A DNA stretch of 64,000 nucleotides from Synechococcus sp. AG-673-F03 (lineage in GTDB: Bacteria; Cyanobacteriota; Cyanobacteriia; PCC-6307; Cyanobiaceae): positions 1 to 64,000 of the forward strand of contig QCTJ01000005.1 in NCBI GenBank assembly GCA_003211205.1. Direction: 5' to 3'. A model generated the notes under the pieces. It was given only the letters and a program-made list of their open reading frames with translations. It made no database searches and was not told where the DNA came from. Shown in pieces: positions 33,836 through 42,544 of this stretch. Position 1 is the stretch's first letter; each line of letters begins with the position of its first letter. The position numbers and the translations under genes were made by a program.

Positions 33836-34525
33836 ATGGCCACCGCCGACCATCTGAGGGTTCCTCGTCAGCACGGTTTGTTCCTGCATCACGGGATCGA
33901 TCTGGGCGATGGCTCGGTCGCCCATTACCTGGAAGGTCGGGAAATCCTGCGCAGCTCCCTCGAAGAGTTCAGCAGGGGGAAAGAGGTGAGCATGGTCAGC
34001 CATGAACAGGCCTCACCGGCGGGGGTGACCCTGAGAAGGGCGATGAGCAGGGTTGGCGAACAGAACTACAACCTGCTGTTCAACAATTGCGAGCACTTCG
34101 CCAACTGGTGCAAAACAGGGCGGCACAGGAGCGGGCAGGTGGAGGACTGGCTCCATACAGGCAGCCTCGGTACACTGGCATTCGGCCAGCTGATGCCTGC
34201 GGCCCTGCTCACGGGCCTGGGTGTGCTGCTGCGCAAGGGAGTCATCGATGAACAGTCACGCCAACGTGCCAAGCGAGCTCTGGAACAACTTCAGAAACTG
34301 CGAATCCGACTGATGCAGAAACTGGACAGCACCCTGGAACAGGCGGAGACCTGGATGCAAGACATGCCTGGTCAGGGTGCTGATGACCGCGTAAATCGAC
34401 GCAGTCGTCAGCTGTTGCTCACAGGCCGGAGCATCGCCGATGAACTCGCAGCCGTGGAAGACATGGAAGACAAGCTCCATTCACTGCTGGATGAGACCTC
34501 TCAAGCAGAAAACACAGTCTCATGA
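33836..34525 (+). CDS. LRAT-domain (NlpC/P60-like) protein
   Basis: A 229-residue protein with a lecithin:retinol acyltransferase-type domain in the first 100 residues. It shows ADHLRVPRQHGLFLHHGIDLGDGSVAHY with the catalytic-type His pair at 18-19, and the nucleophile in NYNLLFNNCEHFANWCKTG (Cys85). These proteins are permuted papain-like thiol enzymes that act as phospholipid acyltransferases, lipases or amidases. A hydrophobic stretch (LAFGQLMPAALLTGLGVLL, about 115-135) may be a membrane segment. The rest is helical and charged. It lies between clpX and dnaX; the substrate is unknown. Confidence 0.8.
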   Translation: MATADHLRVPRQHGLFLHHGIDLGDGSVAHYLEGREILRSSLEEFSRGKEVSMVSHEQASPAGVTLRRAMSRVGEQNYNLLFNNCEHFANWCKTGRHRSGQVEDWLHTGSLGTLAFGQLMPAALLTGLGVLLRKGVIDEQSRQRAKRALEQLQKLRIRLMQKLDSTLEQAETWMQDMPGQGADDRVNRRSRQLLLTGRSIADELAAVEDMEDKLHSLLDETSQAENTVS

Positions 34526-34563
34526 GCTGAACCTCGGTAGCCTCAGAATCCTGCCGGCAGTGC

Positions 34564-36504
34564 ATGAGCCAGCCGTACCAGCCACTGCATCACAAGTACC
34601 GGCCCCAAAGGCTTGATCAGCTGGTGGGTCAGGAAGCGATTGCGGCCACCCTCGGGCATGCCCTGCGCACCGGACGCATTGCCCCGGCCTATCTCTTCAG
34701 CGGACCTCGCGGAACGGGTAAAACCTCAAGCGCTCGCATCCTGGCCCGTTCACTCAACTGCCTCGGCAACGACGGTCCGACGCCGGAACCCTGTGGCAAC
34801 TGCGAACTGTGCAACACGATCGCCTCAGGCACAGCACTGGATGTCATCGAAATTGATGCCGCTTCCAACACCGGCGTCGACAACATTCGCGACCTGATCG
34901 AGCGCTCAAGGTTTGCTCCGGTGCAGGCGCGCTGGAAGGTTTATGTGGTGGACGAGTGCCACATGCTCTCCACCGCCGCCTTCAATGCGCTGCTCAAGAC
35001 GCTGGAGGAACCACCCCCACAGGTGGTGTTCGTGCTGGCCACAACCGACCCACAGAGGGTTCTGCCCACCATCCTCAGCCGCTGCCAGCGATTTGACTTT
35101 CGGCGCATTCCTCTCGATGCGCTCGAACAACACCTCCAATGGATCGCCTCAGAGGAGTCAATTCCAATCCAACCGGAAGCCCTGCATGTGGTGGCCCAAC
35201 GAGCCCAGGGAGGCCTGCGCGATGCCGAGAGCTTGCTGGATCAGCTGAGCCTTCTACCCGGACCAATCGAAGCCGGAGCGGTATGGGATTTGCTGGGAGC
35301 GGTTCCTGAGCAGGAGTTGCTGGAGCTGGTGAAGGCCATGAGCACCAGTGAGCCCGTGACGCTGCTGGAAGCGAGCCGGCAACTGCTTGACCGCGGCCGT
35401 GATGCCGAATCGGTACTGCAGGGCATGGCGGGGATCCTGCGGGATCTCGTGCTGATGGCCGCTGCTCCAGATCGACCTGAACTCACCGGTGTCTCCCCAC
35501 AGTTCCGCGATCAACTGCCAGGCCTCGCCAAATCCATTGGCCGGACACGACTGCTGCAGTGGCAGGCCCAGCTTCGAGGCGCTGAACAACAGCTGCGTCA
35601 GAGCGTGCAACCTCGCCTCTGGCTGGAGGTGCTGCTGCTCGGTTTGCTGGCTGAACCAGCCGCCGCGACAAGCGCAGCAGCCTCTGCACCGGTACCAGCT
35701 CGAGTGAGTTCTGCAACTCCTGTGGCCTCAGCGGCTGTTCCAACACCAGCGCCTTCCCCCGCAGCAGTTGTTGCTTCAGCAGCCGATCCCTCAACAGCCG
35801 TGTCAGCGGTGAGCCTTCCCGACACATCCAACACCCACTCGCCGCCTTCACAGGCAGCTGCAGCATCCGAGCCCCCAGCGAAAGCAGCTGCAACTACTCC
35901 CGCCCCAGGGGAAGACCTCGGAGAGCTCTGGCAACAAATCCTGGCCAGTCTGGAACTTCCCTCCACGCGCATGCTGCTGTCGCAGCAGGCACGGCTAATG
36001 CGGATCGACAGCCACCGCGCTGTCGTGCAGGTCTCCGGGAACTGGATGGGCATGGTGCAGAGCCGCGCAACCTTGCTGGAAAAAGCGATTGCAACTGCCA
36101 TGGGAGGCAACCGTCAGCTGGTCCTCGAAAACCATGGAGGCGCAGCTCCCATGGCAGCCATGCCGAACCCAACAGCATCCACAACGGCACCACCACCTGC
36201 ACCAGCCCCCAGCAATGGCGTTCAGCTGCCTTCCCCCCCTCCGTCGGCCGCTGTGGTGCCGAACAATGCAGCATCTCCAGCACCCACATCAGCAACGGCT
36301 TCTGCCCAGCCGCCGCAGGCGACCGCAGCTCCCTCGGTTGCCACCAGCCAGGCAGCACCCGTTCAGACAGGCACTGCCGCCGTGTCGGCGCAATCAACAA
36401 CAGTCCCGCCAGTGCGCCCTGAGCCTTCAGCCATGGATGAAAAGGTAAAGCGCTTTGCTGACTTCTTCAACGGTCAGGTCCTGGACGTGGACCTCAACAA
36501 CTAG
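34564..36504 (+). CDS. dnaX: DNA polymerase III subunits gamma/tau
   Basis: Clamp-loader ATPase and replisome organiser. The 646-residue protein has YRPQRLDQLVGQEAI, Walker A GPRGTGKT at 47-54, a zinc site made of Cys66, Cys77, Cys80 and Cys83, VVDECHMLSTAAFNALLKTLEEPP (Walker B region) and the SRC motif in LSRCQRFDFRR. No intein interrupts it, although some cyanobacterial dnaX genes carry one. From residue 370 it is very rich in Ala, Pro, Ser and Thr, broken by a folded piece (about 440-535, GEDLGELWQQILASLEL), and ends VKRFADFFNGQVLDVDLNN. Confidence 0.95.
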   Translation: MSQPYQPLHHKYRPQRLDQLVGQEAIAATLGHALRTGRIAPAYLFSGPRGTGKTSSARILARSLNCLGNDGPTPEPCGNCELCNTIASGTALDVIEIDAASNTGVDNIRDLIERSRFAPVQARWKVYVVDECHMLSTAAFNALLKTLEEPPPQVVFVLATTDPQRVLPTILSRCQRFDFRRIPLDALEQHLQWIASEESIPIQPEALHVVAQRAQGGLRDAESLLDQLSLLPGPIEAGAVWDLLGAVPEQELLELVKAMSTSEPVTLLEASRQLLDRGRDAESVLQGMAGILRDLVLMAAAPDRPELTGVSPQFRDQLPGLAKSIGRTRLLQWQAQLRGAEQQLRQSVQPRLWLEVLLLGLLAEPAAATSAAASAPVPARVSSATPVASAAVPTPAPSPAAVVASAADPSTAVSAVSLPDTSNTHSPPSQAAAASEPPAKAAATTPAPGEDLGELWQQILASLELPSTRMLLSQQARLMRIDSHRAVVQVSGNWMGMVQSRATLLEKAIATAMGGNRQLVLENHGGAAPMAAMPNPTASTTAPPPAPAPSNGVQLPSPPPSAAVVPNNAASPAPTSATASAQPPQATAAPSVATSQAAPVQTGTAAVSAQSTTVPPVRPEPSAMDEKVKRFADFFNGQVLDVDLNN

Positions 36505-37862
36505 ATCCCAGGTTCTGAAGCCTGAAGCGTCTCGTCCTGTCCGCTGTGCGTGGTTTTGGCCCAGACCAGTCGTTTGGGAAGAAACGCCATACGCAGGGTG
36601 ACCCAGGGGATCACAAGGAACCAGTGACTGAGATAAGCGATGCCCAGCAGAAGATTGAACAGACCAGGCGAGGGCAAATCGGGCCCTTCGCTGGGGCGTC
36701 GACAGCCACGCCAATAGGCCACCCCGGACACGCTGAAGGCCACGATCGACAGAGGCCAGTAAGCCGGCGTGGTGCGGCTGATCAAACTCGTGAACAGATC
36801 CGCCCAGGAGACCACCGGAAGGGCGTACTGAAGCAGGAAGAAACAGGCCACATCCCTGCGCTGGGATGGGGTCAGACGTGAAGAAATCAATCCCGGCCAG
36901 TAGTCGAGAAAGCGTTGCAAGCCTCCTTCGGCCCATCGCTGGCGCTGCTTCCAGAGTGCCTGAAGCGACTCAACGGCCTCCTCCTGCACAGGTGGATCCC
37001 AGAGGATGCCAATCCGAGCTCCCTGAAGCATCAAACGAAAACTCAGATCCAGATCGTCAGTGACGGTGTCCTCGTTGAAACCACCGCAGGCTTCCAGCAG
37101 ATCCCGGCGCAACAGCTCACCATTGCCACGCAGTTCAGCCACTCCACCACCGGCAAGCCGTCCATCCTGAAGCTGGGCATCAAAGGCCATCTCCATGGCC
37201 TGAACACGGGTTAACCAGTTGCTGCTTGCATTCGTCACCGCTTTGCGCATCTGAACAGCGGACCAATCACCGCTGGTTGCAAAGGGCATCAACCGTTCCA
37301 GCTGATCTGAACTCAGCTGGGCATCAGCATCAAGAATCAACAGCCATTCACCCTGGGTTTGAGCCAGAGCGGCATTGAGAGCACCCGACTTTCCTCCTCC
37401 TGCATTCCGAGGCCGGCTGATCACCCGCAAAGCAGGGAAACGGATCTGAAGCTCTGCGAGACGGTCGGGAGTGCGGTCTTCGCTGCCGTCATCCACCACA
37501 CACAAGCTCAGACGACCGTCGGGGTAGCGCAAGGCACTGAGGCGCTCCACCAGGCGAGTGACCACCGCTTCCTCATCACGGGCGGCAACCACCACATCCA
37601 CAGTGGGGAAGAGCTCCGCTGACAAGGCCGCTGAAAAGGACGGGGAATCATCCGGGTCGCTGCCATTGCTCTGCGTGATCTGCTGATCAGAGCCTCGCAT
37701 CAAGGTGCGCAGGGCATATCCCCCGAGCAATATCGCCAGAGTGAAGGCAGGAATCAGGCTCCGGGATGGATCCAGCCAATGGGGCGCCGCGCCGGCCCAG
37801 CCACAGGCCGCCAAGAAGCAGACCGTCTTGCCGCGGCGGTGATCTCCAGTCCCTGCGGCCAC
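36501..37862 (-). CDS. Membrane glycosyltransferase, GT2 family
   Basis: From a GTG at 37862, six bases after GGGAGG, the protein is 453 residues. After a hydrophobic N-terminal stretch (SLIPAFTLAILLGGYALRTL) comes the GT2 domain VDVVVAARDEEAVVTRLVERL, CVVDDGSEDRTPDRLAEL and LLILDADAQLSSDQLE (DxD). TDDLDLSFRLMLQG and QRQRWAEGGLQRFL are the TED- and QxxRW-type motifs of processive synthases. Three or four C-terminal transmembrane helices complete it. It probably extends or transfers a sugar into a cell-surface polymer. It overlaps the end of dnaX by four bases and lies 31 bases after the SpoIID gene on the same strand. An open frame to 38138 overlaps SpoIID and is not used. Confidence 0.85.
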   Translation of the reverse strand: MAAGTGDHRRGKTVCFLAACGWAGAAPHWLDPSRSLIPAFTLAILLGGYALRTLMRGSDQQITQSNGSDPDDSPSFSAALSAELFPTVDVVVAARDEEAVVTRLVERLSALRYPDGRLSLCVVDDGSEDRTPDRLAELQIRFPALRVISRPRNAGGGKSGALNAALAQTQGEWLLILDADAQLSSDQLERLMPFATSGDWSAVQMRKAVTNASSNWLTRVQAMEMAFDAQLQDGRLAGGGVAELRGNGELLRRDLLEACGGFNEDTVTDDLDLSFRLMLQGARIGILWDPPVQEEAVESLQALWKQRQRWAEGGLQRFLDYWPGLISSRLTPSQRRDVACFFLLQYALPVVSWADLFTSLISRTTPAYWPLSIVAFSVSGVAYWRGCRRPSEGPDLPSPGLFNLLLGIAYLSHWFLVIPWVTLRMAFLPKRLVWAKTTHSGQDETLQASEPGI

Positions 37863-37893
37863 AACCCTCCCACCACGACGAAACAAAGTGACT

Positions 37894-39528
37894 TTAGGGG
37901 GCCTTAGCAGGAGCAGACCCAGCAGGGGCTGTGAAAGGCCCCAACTGGGTTCCGGGGTAATAGTGCTGCAGGATCCGCTGAGCGCTCCAACCACGATCGG
38001 CCAGATCGATGGCACCTGCCTGGGACAGCCCCACTCCATGGCCAAAGCCCCCGCCTTGGAAGCGCCAGACCCCCGCCCCTTCAGCTTCAACAACGAACAA
38101 CGTGCTGGGCAAACGGCGAAGGGTGCGCCGGATGGCATCCAGTTTCAAGACCACGGGTTCGGCTCCACGATCCCGATCAATCTCAAGGGCGAGAACCCGT
38201 CCGCTGGGCCCGCGCTTCTGCACGCTCATCGATGTCGGGGCAGCATCTCCCTGGCCTGCAGCGGCCAGGGCCTGGCCTAGCTGTCCTGCGGTGTAAACAC
38301 GGCTCCAGCGAAAACGTGGATGACCTGCTCCATAGGCACCACTCCCGTTGTTCAAAAGAGTCTGAACGTCCTGGTTGCTGCGCAGAGGCAGGGAGATCGA
38401 CTGACCCCAAGCGGCCGCACCATCCGCCTGCACCTGCACATAGGGAAGCGGCTCCATGTTCCAGGCTTCCTCAGCGTGAGCACTCACTCCGCCATTGGTC
38501 GCGTGATACACCGCATGAATCGGCTGGCCATCCCACAACAAGACCTCCCCAGACGTGGCACGGATGGCTTGCCGAACTGCTGGGCTTGCCAGCCTTGGAT
38601 CGCTGTACACCTGGCATTGGGTGTCACTGCAGAGGTGATACCCATCCAGAGCAAAACGATGGCTATTGGCCAAAGCCCATGTGCGGGCCAGCACGGCCTG
38701 GGCCTGCAAAGCAGCCGCTGGGGATCCTGCTCCAATCTCATGGGGCACCACCCCCTCGAGATAACGCTCCAGCGGAAGCTGCTCCAGCAGTGTCCAGCTG
38801 CCATAGGCGTCCGCCTGCAGACGAAACGGTCCGCGCAGAACACCACCGTTCCAACGCATTCCATCAGGGGCTTGCACTTGCAGAGGCCCCTGCAGGGTGC
38901 GTCCTCTCTCAGGCCCCTCGAGTACGGGCATCACAACACTGCTGATGCGCTGACTGACCTCACGCAGGGGCACACCTGCAAGATCAGGCGCATCCGCGGG
39001 AGCCCAAACCTCCCATTCGCCCGGATGGGCCACCTGAGCCTCCACCCCCTGACCACGCCATCGCTGAGCGATTTGATCGGCTGACTCGAAACTGGCAAAG
39101 GGTCCGGCAACACGTCGGGCCACATCGAGAGGTTCCGGGAGAGCGACGCGTCGCCAGCTGAAGCGCAGCCGGTCAGCCGACATCACAGGCTTTCCGGCCT
39201 GATCCAACAGTTGCAAAGGAGCAGCTCCGGCGCTGCTCAATGTCAATTGAGCCGCCGATCGATCAGACCGAGTTCCCGCGCCGAGATAATCATCAAGTGA
39301 CACCCAGAGCACGGAATTCCTGGCCGAGGGCGGCAATGGCACGCTTCGATGAGTGGGCACCGCAACAGCCTCAGCCTGGGCTTCAGAAGGAGGCGAAGGC
39401 TGCTCGATGACCTGGGCCTGACAACCCAGGCCCGCCCAGACCGGAAGCCAAATCCAGGGGGGAAGCCTGAAGACTGCAACTGGAGCGGAGCAGGGCATCA
39501 CAGCGAACTGGACAGCTGATCTGAGCAT
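37894..39528 (-). CDS. SpoIID/LytB-domain protein
   Basis: A SpoIID-type protein with a long N-terminal region. The core shows GPFRLQADAYGSWTLLEQLPLERYLEGVVPHEIG, AALQAQAVLARTWALANSHRF, TQCQVYSDPRLASPAVRQAIRATSGEVLLWDGQPIHAVYHATNGG and the closing GGGFGHGVGLSQAGAIDLADRGWSAQRILQHYYPGT. In Bacillus SpoIID is a lytic transglycosylase. In cyanobacteria the role is unknown but cell-wall remodelling is likely. MLRSAVQF at 39528 is one start; MPCSAPVAVF at 39498 would leave a signal peptide ending in a lipobox-like GLGC. Upstream residues to 39666 overlap the rpmI leader. Confidence 0.8.
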   Translation of the reverse strand: MLRSAVQFAVMPCSAPVAVFRLPPWIWLPVWAGLGCQAQVIEQPSPPSEAQAEAVAVPTHRSVPLPPSARNSVLWVSLDDYLGAGTRSDRSAAQLTLSSAGAAPLQLLDQAGKPVMSADRLRFSWRRVALPEPLDVARRVAGPFASFESADQIAQRWRGQGVEAQVAHPGEWEVWAPADAPDLAGVPLREVSQRISSVVMPVLEGPERGRTLQGPLQVQAPDGMRWNGGVLRGPFRLQADAYGSWTLLEQLPLERYLEGVVPHEIGAGSPAAALQAQAVLARTWALANSHRFALDGYHLCSDTQCQVYSDPRLASPAVRQAIRATSGEVLLWDGQPIHAVYHATNGGVSAHAEEAWNMEPLPYVQVQADGAAAWGQSISLPLRSNQDVQTLLNNGSGAYGAGHPRFRWSRVYTAGQLGQALAAAGQGDAAPTSMSVQKRGPSGRVLALEIDRDRGAEPVVLKLDAIRRTLRRLPSTLFVVEAEGAGVWRFQGGGFGHGVGLSQAGAIDLADRGWSAQRILQHYYPGTQLGPFTAPAGSAPAKAP

Positions 39529-39604
39529 GAACCCGAACAAAGGGTTTGGCTGAAGGCAGGGTGAGGTTCTATGTTTGTCGCTTGTGCCACGCGCTGCCAG
39601 AGAA

Positions 39605-39802
39605 ATGCCCAAGCTCAAGACCCGCAAAGCAGCCGCAAAGCGGTTCAAAGCAACAGGCACTGGCAAATTCCTGAGACGCCGGGCGTTTCACAACCACCTG
39701 CTGGATCACAAAAGCCCAAAATTGAAGCGACACCTGAAAACGAAAGCTGTCGTTGATCGCACCGACGAAGAGCGTGTGTCCCTGATGATTCCCTACGCCT
39801 GA
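39605..39802 (+). CDS. rpmI: 50S ribosomal protein L35
   Basis: A 65-residue basic protein beginning [20 protein letters not shown] and carrying [22 protein letters not shown], the L35 core. The frame begins ten codons earlier, but L35 conservation starts at the ATG at 39605. Its end, VSLMIPYA, is the usual one. rplT follows 66 bases later, so the pair is an operon; infC, often linked to them, is at 6.3 kb here. Confidence 0.97.
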   Translation: MPKLKTRKAAAKRFKATGTGKFLRRRAFHNHLLDHKSPKLKRHLKTKAVVDRTDEERVSLMIPYA

Positions 39803-39868
39803 GTCGCGGCCTGCTTTCCAGGCAGTAACTCAATTCACATCTCCCTTTAATTCCCTTTTTCAAGACCC

Positions 39869-40216
39869 ATGGCACGCGTTAAAAGAGGCAACGTCGCCCG
39901 TAAGCGTCGCAACAAGATTCTCCGTCTGGCTCGCGGCTTCCAAGGCAGCAACGGAACCCTCTTCCGCACCGCCAATCAGAGGGTCATGAAGGCTCTGTGC
40001 AATGCATACCGCGACCGGCGCCGGCGCAAGCGCGACTTCCGCCGTCTGTGGATTGCCAGAATTAATGCGGCAGCTCGCATAAACGGTGTGAGCTACAGCC
40101 GTTTAATCGGTGGTCTCAAAAAGGCTGATGTGCGCATCAACCGCAAAATGCTGGCACAAATGGCCGTGGTGGACCCCTCCAGCTTCGCCAGTGTGGTGAA
40201 TGCAACTCAGGGTTGA
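39869..40216 (+). CDS. rplT: 50S ribosomal protein L20
   Basis: A 115-residue early assembly protein of the 50S subunit. [27 protein letters not shown] is the conserved N-terminus; the long Arg-rich helix and [26 protein letters not shown] complete the family pattern. In other bacteria L20 represses its own operon by binding the leader RNA. Between rpmI and rplT there is a small GCCTG/CAGGC hairpin (39809-39823) that might be part of such control or simply a weak stem. Confidence 0.97.
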   Translation: MARVKRGNVARKRRNKILRLARGFQGSNGTLFRTANQRVMKALCNAYRDRRRRKRDFRRLWIARINAAARINGVSYSRLIGGLKKADVRINRKMLAQMAVVDPSSFASVVNATQG

Positions 40217-40250
40217 ATAGCGTCCCTTCACGGGAGCTCGGCCAGCCTTC

Positions 40251-40841
40251 ATGAATTCCTTCCTGCCTCAGACCTACCTGCTTGGACTGATTGGCCTGCT
40301 TGCTGTTGCTGCCGTGATTGCAGGGCGGCAGCTTCTGCGGGTTCGTCGTGATGAATTAGAGCTCATCAGACTCGAGCAATCCGAAGCAGGATCCTCCAAG
40401 GATGCTGGTGATTTGTATGAGCTCGCCTCAGTCCAATTGCGCAAACGTCTCTATCCCAAGGCCACAGCAACATTGCGTCAGGCCGTGAAACGCCTGAGCA
40501 ATGAACCTCAGGAAGCTCGGGCTCTGATCCAGAACGCCTTAGGATTTTCTCTGGCTGCTCAGAAGGATTTTTCAGGAGCAGTAAAGCATTACAAATTTGC
40601 TCTGCAGGCCAAGAAGGACTATCCAGTGGCCCTGAACAATCTTGCTTTTGCTCAGGAGCGTCTGCTCAACAGGGAGGAAGCAGCAGACCTCTACCGCAAA
40701 GTGCTGGCACTTGAGCCGACGAACAAAACCGCAAGAAACAGACTCAAACGTTTGGAACGAGCAGCAGGCGGCAAAACAACCAGCTCATTCGTCGAATCGC
40801 AGAAGAGCTCACCAGAGAGCTCTGACAGCAGGGGCTTCTGA
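40251..40841 (+). CDS. Membrane-anchored TPR protein
   Basis: A 196-residue protein. Residues 5-22 (LPQTYLLGLIGLLAVAAVIAG) are a transmembrane or signal-anchor segment. About four helical repeats follow (DLYELASVQLRKRLYPKATATLRQAVKRL; ARALIQNALGFSLAAQKDFSGAVKHYKFALQ; YPVALNNLAFAQERLLNREEAADLYRKVLALEP), with canonical TPR spacing. The tail is Ser-rich. It lies 34 bases after rplT and may share its transcript. Such TPR proteins often help assemble membrane complexes; the partner is unknown. Its 3' end overlaps the convergent gene by 33 bases. Confidence 0.83.
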   Translation: MNSFLPQTYLLGLIGLLAVAAVIAGRQLLRVRRDELELIRLEQSEAGSSKDAGDLYELASVQLRKRLYPKATATLRQAVKRLSNEPQEARALIQNALGFSLAAQKDFSGAVKHYKFALQAKKDYPVALNNLAFAQERLLNREEAADLYRKVLALEPTNKTARNRLKRLERAAGGKTTSSFVESQKSSPESSDSRGF

Positions 40842-41330
40842 CCCAGGACAGCTTGGCGCCAAGCTCAGACTGCCGCCGCGATTGGTGAGCCGTGGAGCCT
40901 GCCAGCTTGAAAGGGACATCCCCTGAAGAGCGAGGTAACTGCCACCAGGCTCGAGGTCGTCCGTGAGCTGGCTGGCAAGCGGCAACAAATCCACCTGATC
41001 CGATGAGGCATTGAGATTGCCCTGCACAGGCGTGCTGATCTCTCCGATCTGCATGTTTCCCCTCAGATCAACCATCTGACCGATGGGCTGAACACTCGCA
41101 AAGGTGAGTTTCACATCCACGCTGTTGCCGCTTGAGAACGACATGTAACTGCCGCACCACTCTCTCGGCATTGACGTTGCGATATTGGCGGCCCTGGCAA
41201 TCGGATCAAAACGCTGAACCGAACCTTCAAGATCAAGTGGCTCCGTCAAGGCGGAAGCATCGAGAGGTAATGACGGTTCGAACGTCGCCGGAATCTCAAT
41301 CGGCGCGTTCATGTCCATAGTGATGGGCAT
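40809..41330 (-). CDS. Uncharacterised protein, possibly carbohydrate- or surface-associated
   Basis: A 173-residue frame from ATG 41330 ([36 protein letters not shown]). It has alternating hydrophobic and polar segments of a beta-rich protein, including [40 protein letters not shown] and [20 protein letters not shown] see no family motif and no signal peptide in the frame. Upstream codons remain open to a TGA near 41418 with no ordinary start. It is divergent from thiG and converges on the TPR gene with a 33-base overlap. Codon use and sense of the translation look real. Confidence 0.6.
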   Translation of the reverse strand: MPITMDMNAPIEIPATFEPSLPLDASALTEPLDLEGSVQRFDPIARAANIATSMPREWCGSYMSFSSGNSVDVKLTFASVQPIGQMVDLRGNMQIGEISTPVQGNLNASSDQVDLLPLASQLTDDLEPGGSYLALQGMSLSSWQAPRLTNRGGSLSLAPSCPGSEAPAVRALW

Positions 41331-41421
41331 GACGAGAACGGATGATGGCCGCAGGGTAGGTCCCTCAACCGTGGCCTGTTCGACTTCCGATCCGGTTCCC
41401 CACCAGTCCGCAGCTCATTCA

Positions 41422-42231
41422 ATGGCTTCGACCCCGTCCAGCACCGACCCACTTCTGATCGGTGGTCGCCAGTTCAACAGCAGGCTGTTCACAGGCACGG
41501 GCAAGTATCCAAATCTGGAAGCGATGCAGCAAAGCCTCGCTCGCTCCGATTGCGACATGGTGACCGTGGCCGTCAGGCGTGTTCAGACCGTGGCAGCCGG
41601 CCACGCCGGCCTGATGGAGGCCATCGACTGGAAACGCATCTGGATGCTGCCTAACACCGCTGGCTGTGCCAATGCAGATGAAGCCGTGCGTGTGGCCAGG
41701 CTGGGCCGCGAGCTGGCCAAGCTGGCAGGTCAGGAAGACAACACGTTCGTGAAGCTGGAGGTGATTCCCGACAGCCGGCACCTTTTGCCGGATCCCTTTG
41801 GAACTCTTGAGGCTGCTGAACAGCTTGTGAAGGAGGGATTCACAGTGCTGCCCTACATCAATGCCGATCCGCTGCTCGCCCAACGGCTGGAAGAGGTGGG
41901 CTGCGCAACAGTGATGCCCCTGGGTTCACCGATCGGATCCGGGCAGGGGCTGCGCAACGCATCAAACATCGCGCTCATCATCGAGAACGCTGGTGTTCCT
42001 GTTGTGGTGGATGCCGGGATCGGGGTCCCCAGTGAAGCCGCGGCCGCCCTGGAAATGGGCGCCGATGCCGTCTTGGTCAACAGCGCCATTGCATTAGCAG
42101 GCAACCCTGCGGCAATGGCTGAAGCGATGGGTCAGGCGGTTGAAGCAGGCCGCACTGCTTACCTTTCTGGCCGACTGCCGAAACTCGACCAGGCCAGTGC
42201 CAGCTCTCCGACCACCGGCCTGGTCAAGTAA
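41422..42231 (+). CDS. thiG: Thiazole synthase
   Basis: Builds the thiazole ring of thiamine from DXP, glycine-derived imine and ThiS thiocarboxylate. From [18 protein letters not shown] at 41422 it is 269 residues. The barrel shows [21 protein letters not shown], the Lys of EVIPDSR region ([27 protein letters not shown]), [16 protein letters not shown] and [28 protein letters not shown]. All are ThiG signatures. The frame opens further upstream (41311), antisense to the neighbour's start, and is not used. No TPP riboswitch is recognisable upstream. Confidence 0.95.
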   Translation: MASTPSSTDPLLIGGRQFNSRLFTGTGKYPNLEAMQQSLARSDCDMVTVAVRRVQTVAAGHAGLMEAIDWKRIWMLPNTAGCANADEAVRVARLGRELAKLAGQEDNTFVKLEVIPDSRHLLPDPFGTLEAAEQLVKEGFTVLPYINADPLLAQRLEEVGCATVMPLGSPIGSGQGLRNASNIALIIENAGVPVVVDAGIGVPSEAAAALEMGADAVLVNSAIALAGNPAAMAEAMGQAVEAGRTAYLSGRLPKLDQASASSPTTGLVK

Positions 42232-42294
42232 AGACTGGTGAAGTGACATGAAGCAAGCGACATAAAACAGGCCATTAAGCAATTGCACTCATAA

Positions 42295-42317
42295 GGTCCG
42301 TCTAGTCACAACGGACC
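42295..42317 (+). promoter_or_regulatory. Hairpin immediately before the Psb34-like start codon
   Basis: GGTCCGT (42295-42301) and ACGGACC (42311-42317) form a perfect 7-bp stem around a nine-base loop. The stem ends one base before the ATG at 42319. No Shine-Dalgarno sequence is visible, so the folded RNA would cover the whole ribosome landing site. Confidence 0.5.
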
Positions 42318-42318
42318 C

Positions 42319-42486
42319 ATGCAGGTCACAACCGAAGACGGTGGACGTCTGAATGCCTTCGCCAAGGAGCCCCGCATGGAGGTCATGGCCAAGGAAACCA
42401 GCCGCAGCAGTGCCTCCAGAGCGTTGATCATTAGCGGCTCCTTGCTGGTGGTGGCACTGATGGCCCTAACCGTGGCAATCAGCTGA
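42319..42486 (+). CDS. Psb34/ssl1498-type light-harvesting-like protein
   Basis: A 55-residue protein. It starts MQVTTEDGGRLNAFAKEPRM, which matches the EGGRLNNFA-x-EP-K/R-M motif of the ssl1498 family, whose T. vestitus member was described as PSII assembly factor Psb34. A short polar segment and one transmembrane helix (about 32-53, ALIISGSLLVVALMALTVAI) follow. The family is thought to bind PSII assembly intermediates near CP47 and relates to high-light-inducible proteins. It lies between thiG and sqdB on the same strand. A strong hairpin ends one base before its ATG. Assignment rests on motif memory. Confidence 0.78.
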   Translation: MQVTTEDGGRLNAFAKEPRMEVMAKETSRSSASRALIISGSLLVVALMALTVAIS

Positions 42487-42544
42487 AAACCCTGTAGTAG
42501 CTTGCACCTCATTGGCGGCTCGCACGCTTCAGCAGGAGTTTGGG

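Noticed and set aside
35640-36440. Repetitive Ala/Pro/Ser-rich DNA inside dnaX
   Set aside because: This is low-complexity coding sequence for the tau-type tail. No exact repeat unit, intein or insertion is visible.
41331-41421. TPP riboswitch upstream of thiG
   Set aside because: No CUGAGA-type core could be seen in the 91-base spacer.
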